NCBI GenBank assembly: GCA_003453455.1 | Contig: DMLG01000127.1 | Location: forward strand, 1-19,417 | Reading direction: 5' to 3' | Source: Clostridiales bacterium | GTDB taxonomy: Bacteria; Bacillota; Clostridia; UBA1381 | DNA length: 19,417 nt | Shown here: piece after piece, positions 13,056-19,417 of the stretch | How positions within the stretch are numbered: position 1 is the first letter of the stretch | Layout of the letters: each line of letters starts with the position of its first letter | Program-made: the position numbers and the translations under genes | Notes under the pieces: generated by a model | What the model saw: the letters and a program-made list of their open reading frames with translations, nothing else | What the model was told of the DNA's origin: nothing | Databases searched by the model: none

Positions 13056-14528
13056 ATGCTTTTAATTCAGAACGGGTTTAAATGCGATTATGAAATGAAT
13101 ATTTTTATAAATATTTTTTTTGATAAGAGCGAAAATGGTATAATTACAACCGATTTTTTTGATAACGGCAAAAAAATTACTGCAAAAACGAAGATAGAAT
13201 TTTTCGGAAAATGCTATTTTGGCGAATTTTCACTTCCTTTTGAAAGTGAAAAGGAAAGCGATAAAAAAATTAAGAAGATTTTTGGCATTTGCGTAGTTAG
13301 AAGTTTTATTATAGCGGCTGAAAAAATCCGCAAAATTGCTCTTCCATGGGGAGTTTTAAGCGGTATCAGACCTGCAAAATATGTTCGTGAATTAAAGGAA
13401 GAGGGAAAAAGTGCGGAGGAAATATCAAAAATTTTAAAGGATATTTTTAATGTTTCCGATAAAAAGATAATTCTTGCGCAAAAGGTAAGCCAAAACGAAG
13501 AAAAAATTATAAAAAGAGTAGAAAAAAATTCTGTAAGCATATATATAGGAATACCGTTTTGTCCGTCGAGGTGCGTTTATTGTTCTTTTGTTTCGACAGA
13601 TATTAAGCTCAGCGGACGGTATATGGAAGATTTTATAAAGTGTCTTTTAAAAGAAATAGAATATACAGGAAAAATCTTAAAGGAGCTTTCCCTTTCGATA
13701 CAGAATATTTATATAGGCGGAGGAACCCCCACAACTCTTTCAGCTTTTTATCTTGAAAAAGTATTTAATAAAATAAAAGAAAGTATAGATATAGAAAATC
13801 TCTCGGAATTTACAGTAGAGGCAGGACGGCCTGATACTATAACGGAGGAAAAACTCCGGGTTATTAAAGAGGGCGGAGCAAACAGAATAAGTATAAATCC
13901 ACAGACTTTAAATCAGGAAACGCTTGATTTAATCGGACGAAAGCACAGCACAGAGGATTTTTATAAAGCCTTTGAGCTTGCAAGGCGCAAGGGTTTTGAC
14001 TGCATAAATACAGATTTAATTGCAGGACTTCCCGGTGAAGATTTTGAGATGTTTAAGAAAAGCATTGACGGAATTATAAAGTTAAATCCCGAAAACATTA
14101 CGATACATTCAATGTGCATAAAAAGAGCGGCTATGCTTAATTTTAAAAAAATACCTCTTACAAGCGCAGATATGGCAGATGAAATGCTGACATATGCGCA
14201 AGATACACTTTTAAAAAACGGAAAAGAACCATATTATATGTACAGGCAAAAAAATATTTCCGGAAATCTTGAAAATGTTGGGTATTCGGAGAAAGAGCAT
14301 TTTTCGTCATACAATATAAACATTATGGAGGAAATCCAGACGATTATAGGTCTTGGCGGAGGCGGTGTTTCTAAAATTGTCAGGGGTGAAAAAATAGAGC
14401 GTGTGGCAAATTTTAAAGAGCCGTATGAATATATAAGAAGATTTGATGAAATAATCGCAAAAAAGGATGAAATAAAGGCGCTTATAAAAGGGGAGGATTG
14501 TGCGTGCAAAGTGAGCAGGAAAAATTAA
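13056..14528 (+). CDS. hemZ: Radical SAM coproporphyrinogen III oxidase-like protein HemZ
   Basis: This 490-residue protein has an N-terminal extension of about 155 residues and then a radical SAM domain with the cluster motif CPSRCVYC (Cys169, Cys173, Cys176), followed by NIYIGGGTPTTLS, RISINPQTLNQETLDLIGRKHS and INTDLIAGLPGE. The layout and length match HemZ of Firmicutes, an anaerobic coproporphyrinogen oxidase homologue. Whether it makes haem here is uncertain, since HemN/HemZ-like proteins include HemW-type haem chaperones and no other haem gene is in the window. The ATG directly follows the TAA of the MBL gene, with AAGGAAG eight bases upstream inside that gene. The 3' end overlaps the next gene by 25 bases. 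Confidence 0.85.
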   Translation: MLLIQNGFKCDYEMNIFINIFFDKSENGIITTDFFDNGKKITAKTKIEFFGKCYFGEFSLPFESEKESDKKIKKIFGICVVRSFIIAAEKIRKIALPWGVLSGIRPAKYVRELKEEGKSAEEISKILKDIFNVSDKKIILAQKVSQNEEKIIKRVEKNSVSIYIGIPFCPSRCVYCSFVSTDIKLSGRYMEDFIKCLLKEIEYTGKILKELSLSIQNIYIGGGTPTTLSAFYLEKVFNKIKESIDIENLSEFTVEAGRPDTITEEKLRVIKEGGANRISINPQTLNQETLDLIGRKHSTEDFYKAFELARRKGFDCINTDLIAGLPGEDFEMFKKSIDGIIKLNPENITIHSMCIKRAAMLNFKKIPLTSADMADEMLTYAQDTLLKNGKEPYYMYRQKNISGNLENVGYSEKEHFSSYNINIMEEIQTIIGLGGGGVSKIVRGEKIERVANFKEPYEYIRRFDEIIAKKDEIKALIKGEDCACKVSRKN

Positions 14529-15499
14529 GAAAAATATTTAATGAATATGACGAAAACCGCATAAAAGCACGAATTGCAAGAGATAAGAGGGTAGAAGAGA
14601 TAAATAAAAAATATCCGTATCTTTCAGAAATCGACAACCAAATTACCGAGCTTGGAATAGCAAACTTTAAAAATATTTTGGATAATCCTGCAAAAAGCGA
14701 AGAATATAACAAAAACTTTCAAGAAAACTTGCAGGCGCTTAAAAAGAAAAAAAAGCAGTTTCTTTCAGAAAATAGTATAGAAAAAGATTATGATGAGGTC
14801 AAATATACCTGTGAAAAGTGCCTTGATACGGGGTATATTGATAACGAAAAATGCCCGTGCCTTATTCAGAAAATAATAGATATGCATTATGAAATGTCTA
14901 ATATGAAGAACATTTTACATGATTTTTCGGAGTTTTCTTTTGATTATTACGGCGACAACTATATTGAAAAGCTTGGTATGACCGAAAAAGAGAATATGCA
15001 GGATATTTTTAATAAGGCAGTCAATTTCTGCGACGATGAAAACAGCAAAAACCTGCTCTTTTACGGCGGATGCGGTTTTGGAAAAACCTTTTTATCCTCC
15101 TGCATCGCCAAAAAAATGTTAGACAGCGGAAAAAGCGTGATTTATGAAACTGCAACAAGCCTTTTTTCCGACTATGAGGACTACAAATTCGGAAGAAAAG
15201 AGGGAGGCTTTGACGAAACATATGAACTTATTGAAAACGCTGACCTTTTAATTATAGATGATTTGGGAACGGAGGTTTCAAACCCTGTTTCAATTCAGTT
15301 CTTTTTCGATATTATAAATAAAAGAACGGCGCTTTCTAAAAAAATGATAATTTCTACTAACCTCACAATGGACGGAATTTTGAAAAAATACACTGACCGT
15401 CTATTTTCACGGCTTTATGAAAGTTTTGAAATACTGCATTTTATGGGCGAGGATATAAGAATACAAAAATTAAAAAAAGAAGGATATAAAAATGACTGA
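14504..15499 (+). CDS. DnaC/DnaI-like helicase loader (AAA+ ATPase with zinc motif)
   Basis: The GTG at 14504 sits seven bases after GGGGAGG and gives 331 residues; a TTG at 14498 is too close to the Shine-Dalgarno. The N-terminal half is charged and helical and contains a zinc-type motif, CEKCLDTG then CPC (Cys103, Cys106, Cys117, Cys119). The C-terminal AAA+ domain has Walker A GGCGFGKT (188-195), Walker B LLIIDDLG (248-255) and the arginine motif TDRLFSRLYE. This combination is that of the DnaI/DnaC-type loader that places replicative helicase at the origin. IstB-like transposition ATPases share the AAA+ part, but no transposase is nearby and the dnaN operon supports a replication role. 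It overlaps hemZ by 25 bases and the next gene by 8. Confidence 0.85.
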   Translation: MQSEQEKLRKIFNEYDENRIKARIARDKRVEEINKKYPYLSEIDNQITELGIANFKNILDNPAKSEEYNKNFQENLQALKKKKKQFLSENSIEKDYDEVKYTCEKCLDTGYIDNEKCPCLIQKIIDMHYEMSNMKNILHDFSEFSFDYYGDNYIEKLGMTEKENMQDIFNKAVNFCDDENSKNLLFYGGCGFGKTFLSSCIAKKMLDSGKSVIYETATSLFSDYEDYKFGRKEGGFDETYELIENADLLIIDDLGTEVSNPVSIQFFFDIINKRTALSKKMIISTNLTMDGILKKYTDRLFSRLYESFEILHFMGEDIRIQKLKKEGYKND

Positions 15500-16241
15500 T
15501 TTTAAAAGACGGGACATTGAAGACACGATTTGGTCTGTTTTGACTTCCTTTGCGTTAGAAGAAGAGGAAGAAAAATGCGACAAAACGTGGTATTTTCTGG
15601 TAAATAAAGGCGGAGCGTTTATATCAGGCGGAGTAGAAAACATGGCAAGGGCAGAAGTTGTCTGCGCATGCATTGAGGCGGCGTTTGCGTGTAATTTGGA
15701 AGATTTTAAAGTAAAGATTTCAGATGAAGCTATATTTAATTTATTAGTCCTTTGCGGATTTGAAAATATTTTGATTTTAGATGGGGACATAAAAAACGTC
15801 TTTTGTTTATATTCTGATGAAACTGTTTTTGCAAGGGGCAATTTTGAAAAGGAAAAAACAACTGCAAATATAGATATATATGCTCTTTTGAAAATATGCA
15901 AAAATGAGGGAGGCAATATATCAAAAAGCCTTGTTTATGCGGAATGCGGGGCAGAGGGTGCAGCATACGACATATGCTATAATCTGCGTGTAAACGGATG
16001 CATTATAGAAATGTATACAAAAGACGGGGACATAAAAAGTGCAGAAGAGTATGCTAAAAAAGAGGGACATTCGGCATTAGTCAGATGTTTTGCAGACGGA
16101 ACAGTTGAAATAAAGGATTTAGTAAAAGACGAGATAACAAAGACAACAGTTTCTGAATTTTTAGGATATTATGAGGACGAGAATGGCTGTGATTGTCACG
16201 ACCATGAACATCACGACTGTGACTGCGGACACCACCACTAA
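15492..16241 (+). CDS. Degenerate HisZ/HisRS-like protein with His/Cys-rich metal-binding tail
   Basis: This 249-residue protein is not a standard family member. Residues about 46-85 (GGVENMARAEVVCACIEA, then AFACNLEDFKVKISDEAIFN) resemble the stretch after motif 2 of HisZ and histidyl-tRNA synthetase. Residues about 148-222 (AYDICYNLRVNGCIIEMY, AEEYAKKEGHSALVRCFADG, TVEIKDL) resemble their C-terminal anticodon-binding-like domain. The motif 1 and motif 2 region is missing, and the place of GGRYD reads RGNFE, so catalysis is very unlikely. The tail 232-249, GCDCHDHEHHDCDCGHHH, has 7 His and 4 Cys and should bind metal such as Zn, Ni or Co. GAAGGATAT precedes the ATG, which overlaps the loader gene by 8 bases. 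The HisZ relationship is an inference from motif reading; a wholly different family is possible. Confidence 0.55.
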   Translation: MTDFKRRDIEDTIWSVLTSFALEEEEEKCDKTWYFLVNKGGAFISGGVENMARAEVVCACIEAAFACNLEDFKVKISDEAIFNLLVLCGFENILILDGDIKNVFCLYSDETVFARGNFEKEKTTANIDIYALLKICKNEGGNISKSLVYAECGAEGAAYDICYNLRVNGCIIEMYTKDGDIKSAEEYAKKEGHSALVRCFADGTVEIKDLVKDEITKTTVSEFLGYYEDENGCDCHDHEHHDCDCGHHH

Positions 16242-16281
16242 TAGAAACATAATAAGTATGTAGCAAAAAAGGAGGAGTGTT

Positions 16282-17145
16282 ATGATAAATATAATAGATA
16301 TAGGCTCAAACACAATTCGGCTTGTTACATATGATAAAGGAAAGGTTGTTTCAAATTTTGGCGTAAATTCCGATATAATAAGCGATACAAAAAACGGAAT
16401 TTTATCTGGATGTGGCATAGAAAAACTTTGTGATGCTATTTTGTATCTTATTAAAAAGCGCGAAAATGAGGAAATTTATGCTTTTGGGACATATGCAATG
16501 CGTGTGCTCCGAAACAAGGAAGAAGTAGAAAAAAGAGTTTTTGAAAAGACGGGAATAAATATAGACATTCTTTCGGGAAAACAAGAGGCGGAGTATGATT
16601 TTTACGGTCTTTTGGGAACTATTTTGCCAAAAGAGAGCGGAATAGGAGTCGATTTGGGAGGAGGAAGCGCGCAAATCCTTATTTTTGACAAAGGAAAACT
16701 TACAACCTCTCTTTCAAGGCCGATAGGATGCAAAAGGGTGAAGAACCGCTTTTCAAAGGGTAAAGAGGTAACAAAGGCAGAGCAGGTAAAAATAAGAGAA
16801 TATATACAAAAAAACCTGAAGCTGAGAAGAGGTAAAAAGTGCGAAAAAATCTATATGATGGGCGGAACTGCAAAAGCGGCGCTCAGGCTTTACCGTTTTT
16901 TGGAGGGCGAAAATGCTGATATAATAAAAACAGCAGAGCTTGACAGAGTAATAACATTTATTGAGGAAGCGGATGAGAAGATACTGAAAAAAGTTTTGCG
17001 TGCCAGATATGATAATATTATTGTTGGAATTATTATTATGCGTGAAATCGCAGAAATTTTCGGAGCAAAAAACATACATATAAAGCGGTGCGGCGTCCGT
17101 GACGGATATGTATTAAAAATTGAACAAAAAAAGAAGGCTATATAG
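16282..17145 (+). CDS. Ppx/GppA-family phosphatase (exopolyphosphatase-like)
   Basis: This 287-residue protein has the ASKHA-fold motifs of the family: IDIGSNTIRLV (5-15), AFGTYAMRVLRN (67-78), SGKQEAEYDFYG (98-109) with the likely catalytic Glu, GVDLGGGSAQI (122-132), GCKRVKNRF and a final KRCGVRDGYVL. Members hydrolyse the ends of polyphosphate or the pppGpp 5' phosphate; the short form, without the C-terminal HD domain of E. coli Ppx, is usual for small exopolyphosphatases. Substrate cannot be decided by eye. GGAGG lies six bases before the ATG, and a 40-base gap separates it from the HisZ-like gene. It closes the dnaN run and ends in a shared terminator. Confidence 0.88.
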   Translation: MINIIDIGSNTIRLVTYDKGKVVSNFGVNSDIISDTKNGILSGCGIEKLCDAILYLIKKRENEEIYAFGTYAMRVLRNKEEVEKRVFEKTGINIDILSGKQEAEYDFYGLLGTILPKESGIGVDLGGGSAQILIFDKGKLTTSLSRPIGCKRVKNRFSKGKEVTKAEQVKIREYIQKNLKLRRGKKCEKIYMMGGTAKAALRLYRFLEGENADIIKTAELDRVITFIEEADEKILKKVLRARYDNIIVGIIIMREIAEIFGAKNIHIKRCGVRDGYVLKIEQKKKAI

Positions 17146-17155
17146 CCTTCTTTTT
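17128..17155. terminator. Bidirectional terminator between the ppx-like gene and hydA
   Basis: A perfect 11-bp stem, AAAAAGAAGGC (17128-17138) and its complement (17145-17155), flanks a TATATA loop and is flanked by T runs on both strands. The stem includes the last base of the TAG stop (17143-17145) of the ppx-like gene; the hydA stop lies just beyond, at 17164..17162. Confidence 0.93.
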
Positions 17156-17161
17156 AATTGC

Positions 17162-18898
17162 TTAGAACTTGGAGCGTTTTTTATAAGTCGTATGCAAATA
17201 TTCGTGAGCCTTATGTGAACATGGCTTTTCAAAATACTCTTCATAGAGCTTTTGAACATACGGATTTTCGTGCGATTTACGAAGAGTTGACGCCTCGTCC
17301 TCAGAATAAAGAGCCTTTGCACGAAGTTCTTTAACATTAACGGTTGCCTTTGTCTTAGAATCAACTATCGGCTGACCGCCGCCATGGATACATCCGCCCG
17401 GGCACGCCATAATTTCGATAAAGTCATAATGCTCGCCTTTCTTTACTCTTTCAAGAATTTCGCGTGCATTCTTTGTGCCGTGTGCAACAGCTACGCGGAC
17501 ATCCTTTCCTGCTATTTTAAGAGTAGCCTCTTTTACACCATCTAAGCCTCTGACAGCTGTAATATTGAGGTTCTCCAAAGGCTTACCCTCTAAAATTTCA
17601 TATACTGTACGGATAGCAGCTTCCATAACGCCGCCCGTTGTTCCGAAGATAACGCCTGCGCCTGTCGCCATACCAAACGGCTGGTCAAATTCTTCATCAG
17701 GAAGTGAATTGAAGTCGATACCTGCCTGCTTAATCATTCTTGCAAGCTCACGGGTGGTGAGTGATGCGTCAATATCCTGACTTCCGCTTGATGAATGCTC
17801 CTCACGGCTTATTTCATACTTTTTGGAGGTACACGGCATTACTGCAACAGAATAAATGTCCTTTTTATCAATGCCGTTCTTTTCAGCGTAATATGACTTA
17901 ATAACTGCTCCGAACATCTCCATAGGAGATTTTGCGGTTGACAGATTATCAATAAATTCAGGGTAATAATGTTCGCAGAACTTAACCCAGCCCGGTGAAC
18001 AAGAGGTGATAAGCGGAAGTTTTTCCTGCTTTGTAAATCTCTCGATAAATTCTGTGCCCTCTTCCATAATGGTAAGGTCAGCCGCTGTATCGGTATCAAA
18101 AACCTTATCAAAGCCTAAGCGGCGGAGCGCTGCTGCCATTTTTCCTGTTACGGGTGTTCCGATAGGAAGTCCGAATTCCTCACCCAGTGCTGCTCTTACA
18201 GCCGGTGCAGTCTGCACAACAACATGCTTTTTAGGATCATCAAGTGCCTTTTGTACGCGCGGAATATGTGAATTTTCATAAAGCGCGCCAACAGGACAGG
18301 CAACGATACATTGTCCGCAATATACGCAGGCAACATCGCTCATTGGCTGTTCAAATGCAGCGCGGACCTCGGTATTAAAACCGCGGTTTACAGCAGAAAT
18401 AACTGAAATATCCTGATTATCACAGGCAGCAATACACCTTCTGCAAAGTACGCACTTATTATTATCACGAACAAGCGAGGTTGAACTGTTATCAATCTCA
18501 CGCTTCGGATTTTCGCCCTGATACGGGATATCGTCAACGCCAAGCTCATCTGCAAGAGCTTGAAGTTCGCAATTTCTGTTTCTCACACATGTCAGGCACT
18601 TTCTTTCGTGGTTTGAAAGAATAAGTTCAAGAGTTGTGCGGCGGGCATTTCTCACTTTTTCAGTATTTGTAAATACCTCTATTCCCTCTGCTACGGGATA
18701 TACGCAGGCAGCCTGCAAAGCTCTTGCGCCCTTTACCTCAACAAGACACATACGGCAAGCACCGATTTGATTTAAATCTTTAAGATAACACAAGGTAGGA
18801 ATGTTGATACCAACCTCACGAGCCGCTTCAAGAATAGTTGTACCCTCAGGTACGCTCACTTCCTGACCGTTAATTTTCAAGTTTACCATCTTTATCAT
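17162..18898 (-). CDS. hydA: [FeFe] hydrogenase catalytic subunit (NAD-linked, bifurcating-type HydA)
   Basis: This 578-residue protein has the modular electron relay of group A3 enzymes. A [2Fe-2S] domain (Cys37, Cys48, Cys51, Cys65) is followed by a His-Cys3 cluster (His97, Cys101, Cys104, Cys110) and two [4Fe-4S] sites (CVLCRRCIAAC at 149-159 and CVYCGQCIVAC at 191-201). The H-cluster motifs are TSCSPGW (Cys300), MPCTSKKYE (Cys356) and MACPGGCIHGGGQP (Cys499, Cys503). The C-terminal ENPYVQKLYEEYF and HKAHEYLHTTY segments are usual for HydA of trimeric HydABC, which couples H2 formation to NADH plus reduced ferredoxin. The start is ATG 18898 or ATG 18889; AGGAAAGGG serves both. The gap after hydB is 7 bases. 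No maturation genes are in view. Confidence 0.95.
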   Translation of the reverse strand: MIKMVNLKINGQEVSVPEGTTILEAAREVGINIPTLCYLKDLNQIGACRMCLVEVKGARALQAACVYPVAEGIEVFTNTEKVRNARRTTLELILSNHERKCLTCVRNRNCELQALADELGVDDIPYQGENPKREIDNSSTSLVRDNNKCVLCRRCIAACDNQDISVISAVNRGFNTEVRAAFEQPMSDVACVYCGQCIVACPVGALYENSHIPRVQKALDDPKKHVVVQTAPAVRAALGEEFGLPIGTPVTGKMAAALRRLGFDKVFDTDTAADLTIMEEGTEFIERFTKQEKLPLITSCSPGWVKFCEHYYPEFIDNLSTAKSPMEMFGAVIKSYYAEKNGIDKKDIYSVAVMPCTSKKYEISREEHSSSGSQDIDASLTTRELARMIKQAGIDFNSLPDEEFDQPFGMATGAGVIFGTTGGVMEAAIRTVYEILEGKPLENLNITAVRGLDGVKEATLKIAGKDVRVAVAHGTKNAREILERVKKGEHYDFIEIMACPGGCIHGGGQPIVDSKTKATVNVKELRAKALYSEDEASTLRKSHENPYVQKLYEEYFEKPCSHKAHEYLHTTYKKRSKF

Positions 18899-18905
18899 CC
18901 CTTTC

Positions 18906-19417
18906 CTATTCCTTATCTATTGCGCCGAACTTACAGGTAGACTGACAAGCTCCGCACTTAATACATTTATCCTGGTCAATTACAAACGGGGACTTGATTT
19001 CGCCGGAAATTGCTCCAACAGGACATTGTCTTGAACAAAGGCTGCAACCTTTACACTTTTCCGGATTTATTTTGTACTGTGCGAGCGCTTTACATACATG
19101 TGCGGGACATTTTTTGTCTTTTACATGTGCTTCATACTCATCTCTGAAATATCGAAGAGTTGAAAGTACAGGGTTTGGCGCGGTTTGTCCGAGACCGCAA
19201 AGAGCAGAGGATTTTATTGCATAGCAGAGATTTTCAAGTCTGTCAATATCCTCCATAGTTCCCTTGCCATCGGTAATTTTTGTTAAAATTTCCAAAAGAC
19301 GCTTTGTTCCGATACGGCACGGTGCGCACTTTCCGCAGGATTCATCAACTGTGAATTCCAGGAAGAATTTTGCGATATCCACCATACAGTTATCTTCGTC
19401 CATAACGATAAGTCCGC
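18906..19417 (-). CDS. hydB: [FeFe] hydrogenase NuoF-like subunit HydB, C-terminal part (cut by window edge)
   Basis: The open frame continues past base 19417 (GLIVMDEDN), so the N-terminal FMN/NADH-binding part is outside the window. Visible are the NuoF-type cluster motif [20 protein letters not shown] with the distal Cys in [21 protein letters not shown], then a C-terminal pair of [4Fe-4S] motifs, [16 protein letters not shown] and [16 protein letters not shown]. This is the end of HydB/HndC, the flavin subunit that exchanges electrons with NAD and passes them to HydA. The stop TAG (18908..18906) overlaps the Shine-Dalgarno of hydA, so the two genes are cotranslated. The small HydC subunit, if present, lies further upstream. 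Confidence 0.93.
   Translation of the reverse strand, partial: GLIVMDEDNCMVDIAKFFLEFTVDESCGKCAPCRIGTKRLLEILTKITDGKGTMEDIDRLENLCYAIKSSALCGLGQTAPNPVLSTLRYFRDEYEAHVKDKKCPAHVCKALAQYKINPEKCKGCSLCSRQCPVGAISGEIKSPFVIDQDKCIKCGACQSTCKFGAIDKE

Noticed and set aside
14504..15499. IstB-type transposition helper ATPase
   Set aside because: No transposase or terminal inverted repeats are nearby, and the N-terminal zinc-type motif and dnaN-operon setting fit a DnaC/DnaI-type loader.
16185..16241. His-rich C-terminus as a cloning-tag or assembly artefact
   Set aside because: The tail mixes Cys, Asp and His over 18 residues, uses mixed codons, and is continuous with native sequence up to the stop.

Overview
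The window looks like the chromosomal origin region of a strictly anaerobic, low-to-moderate-GC Firmicute (Clostridia-type). The evidence is a CdaA/CdaR c-di-AMP pair, SLH-type surface anchoring, a zinc-type S18, an NAD-linked [FeFe] hydrogenase, purine-rich Shine-Dalgarno sites and sigma-A-like TTGACA/TATAAT promoters. No rRNA, tRNA, IS element, CRISPR array or prophage gene was seen, and no gene-free stretch exceeds about 250 bases.

Layout. 1-2567 (minus): cdaA > cdaR > hslO, with hslO cut by the window edge. 2716-3729 (plus): an exported protein with a copper-amine-oxidase-N-like domain and a cohesin-like domain, convergent with an HtrA-type membrane serine protease (3815-5011, minus). 5012-5217 is a divergent control region holding two perfect 15-bp palindromes, each at the core of a promoter. 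5218-6687 (plus): a small XRE regulator, then rpsF-ssb-rpsR driven by a consensus promoter whose -35 contains the regulator's stop codon. 6805-9216 (plus): an 803-residue exported protein fusing SLH repeats, a PstS-like solute-binding domain and an RsiV-like DUF4163/DUF3298 end; it is convergent with an ArsR/SmtB-family metal sensor (9239-9580, minus).

9744-17145 (plus) is the replication segment. dnaA is followed by a 248-bp AT-rich spacer that has the hallmarks of oriC (DnaA-box-like 9-mers, a CTA-repeat DnaA-trio tract, an AT-rich unwinding region). Then comes a very compact operon-like run: dnaN, a metallo-beta-lactamase-fold hydrolase, hemZ, a DnaC/DnaI-like helicase loader, a degenerate HisZ/HisRS-like protein with a His/Cys-rich tail, and a Ppx/GppA-family phosphatase. 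The last gene converges on 17162-19417 (minus), the hydA and partial hydB subunits of an electron-bifurcating-type [FeFe] hydrogenase.

The most interesting points are (i) the oriC structure together with a DnaA whose usually invariant DHTT recognition motif reads DRTT, (ii) the SLH/PstS-like/RsiV-like fusion, (iii) the HisZ-like remnant with a metal-binding tail inside the dnaN operon, and (iv) the paired palindromes between htrA and the XRE gene. All family assignments come from reading motifs by eye; no database search was possible.
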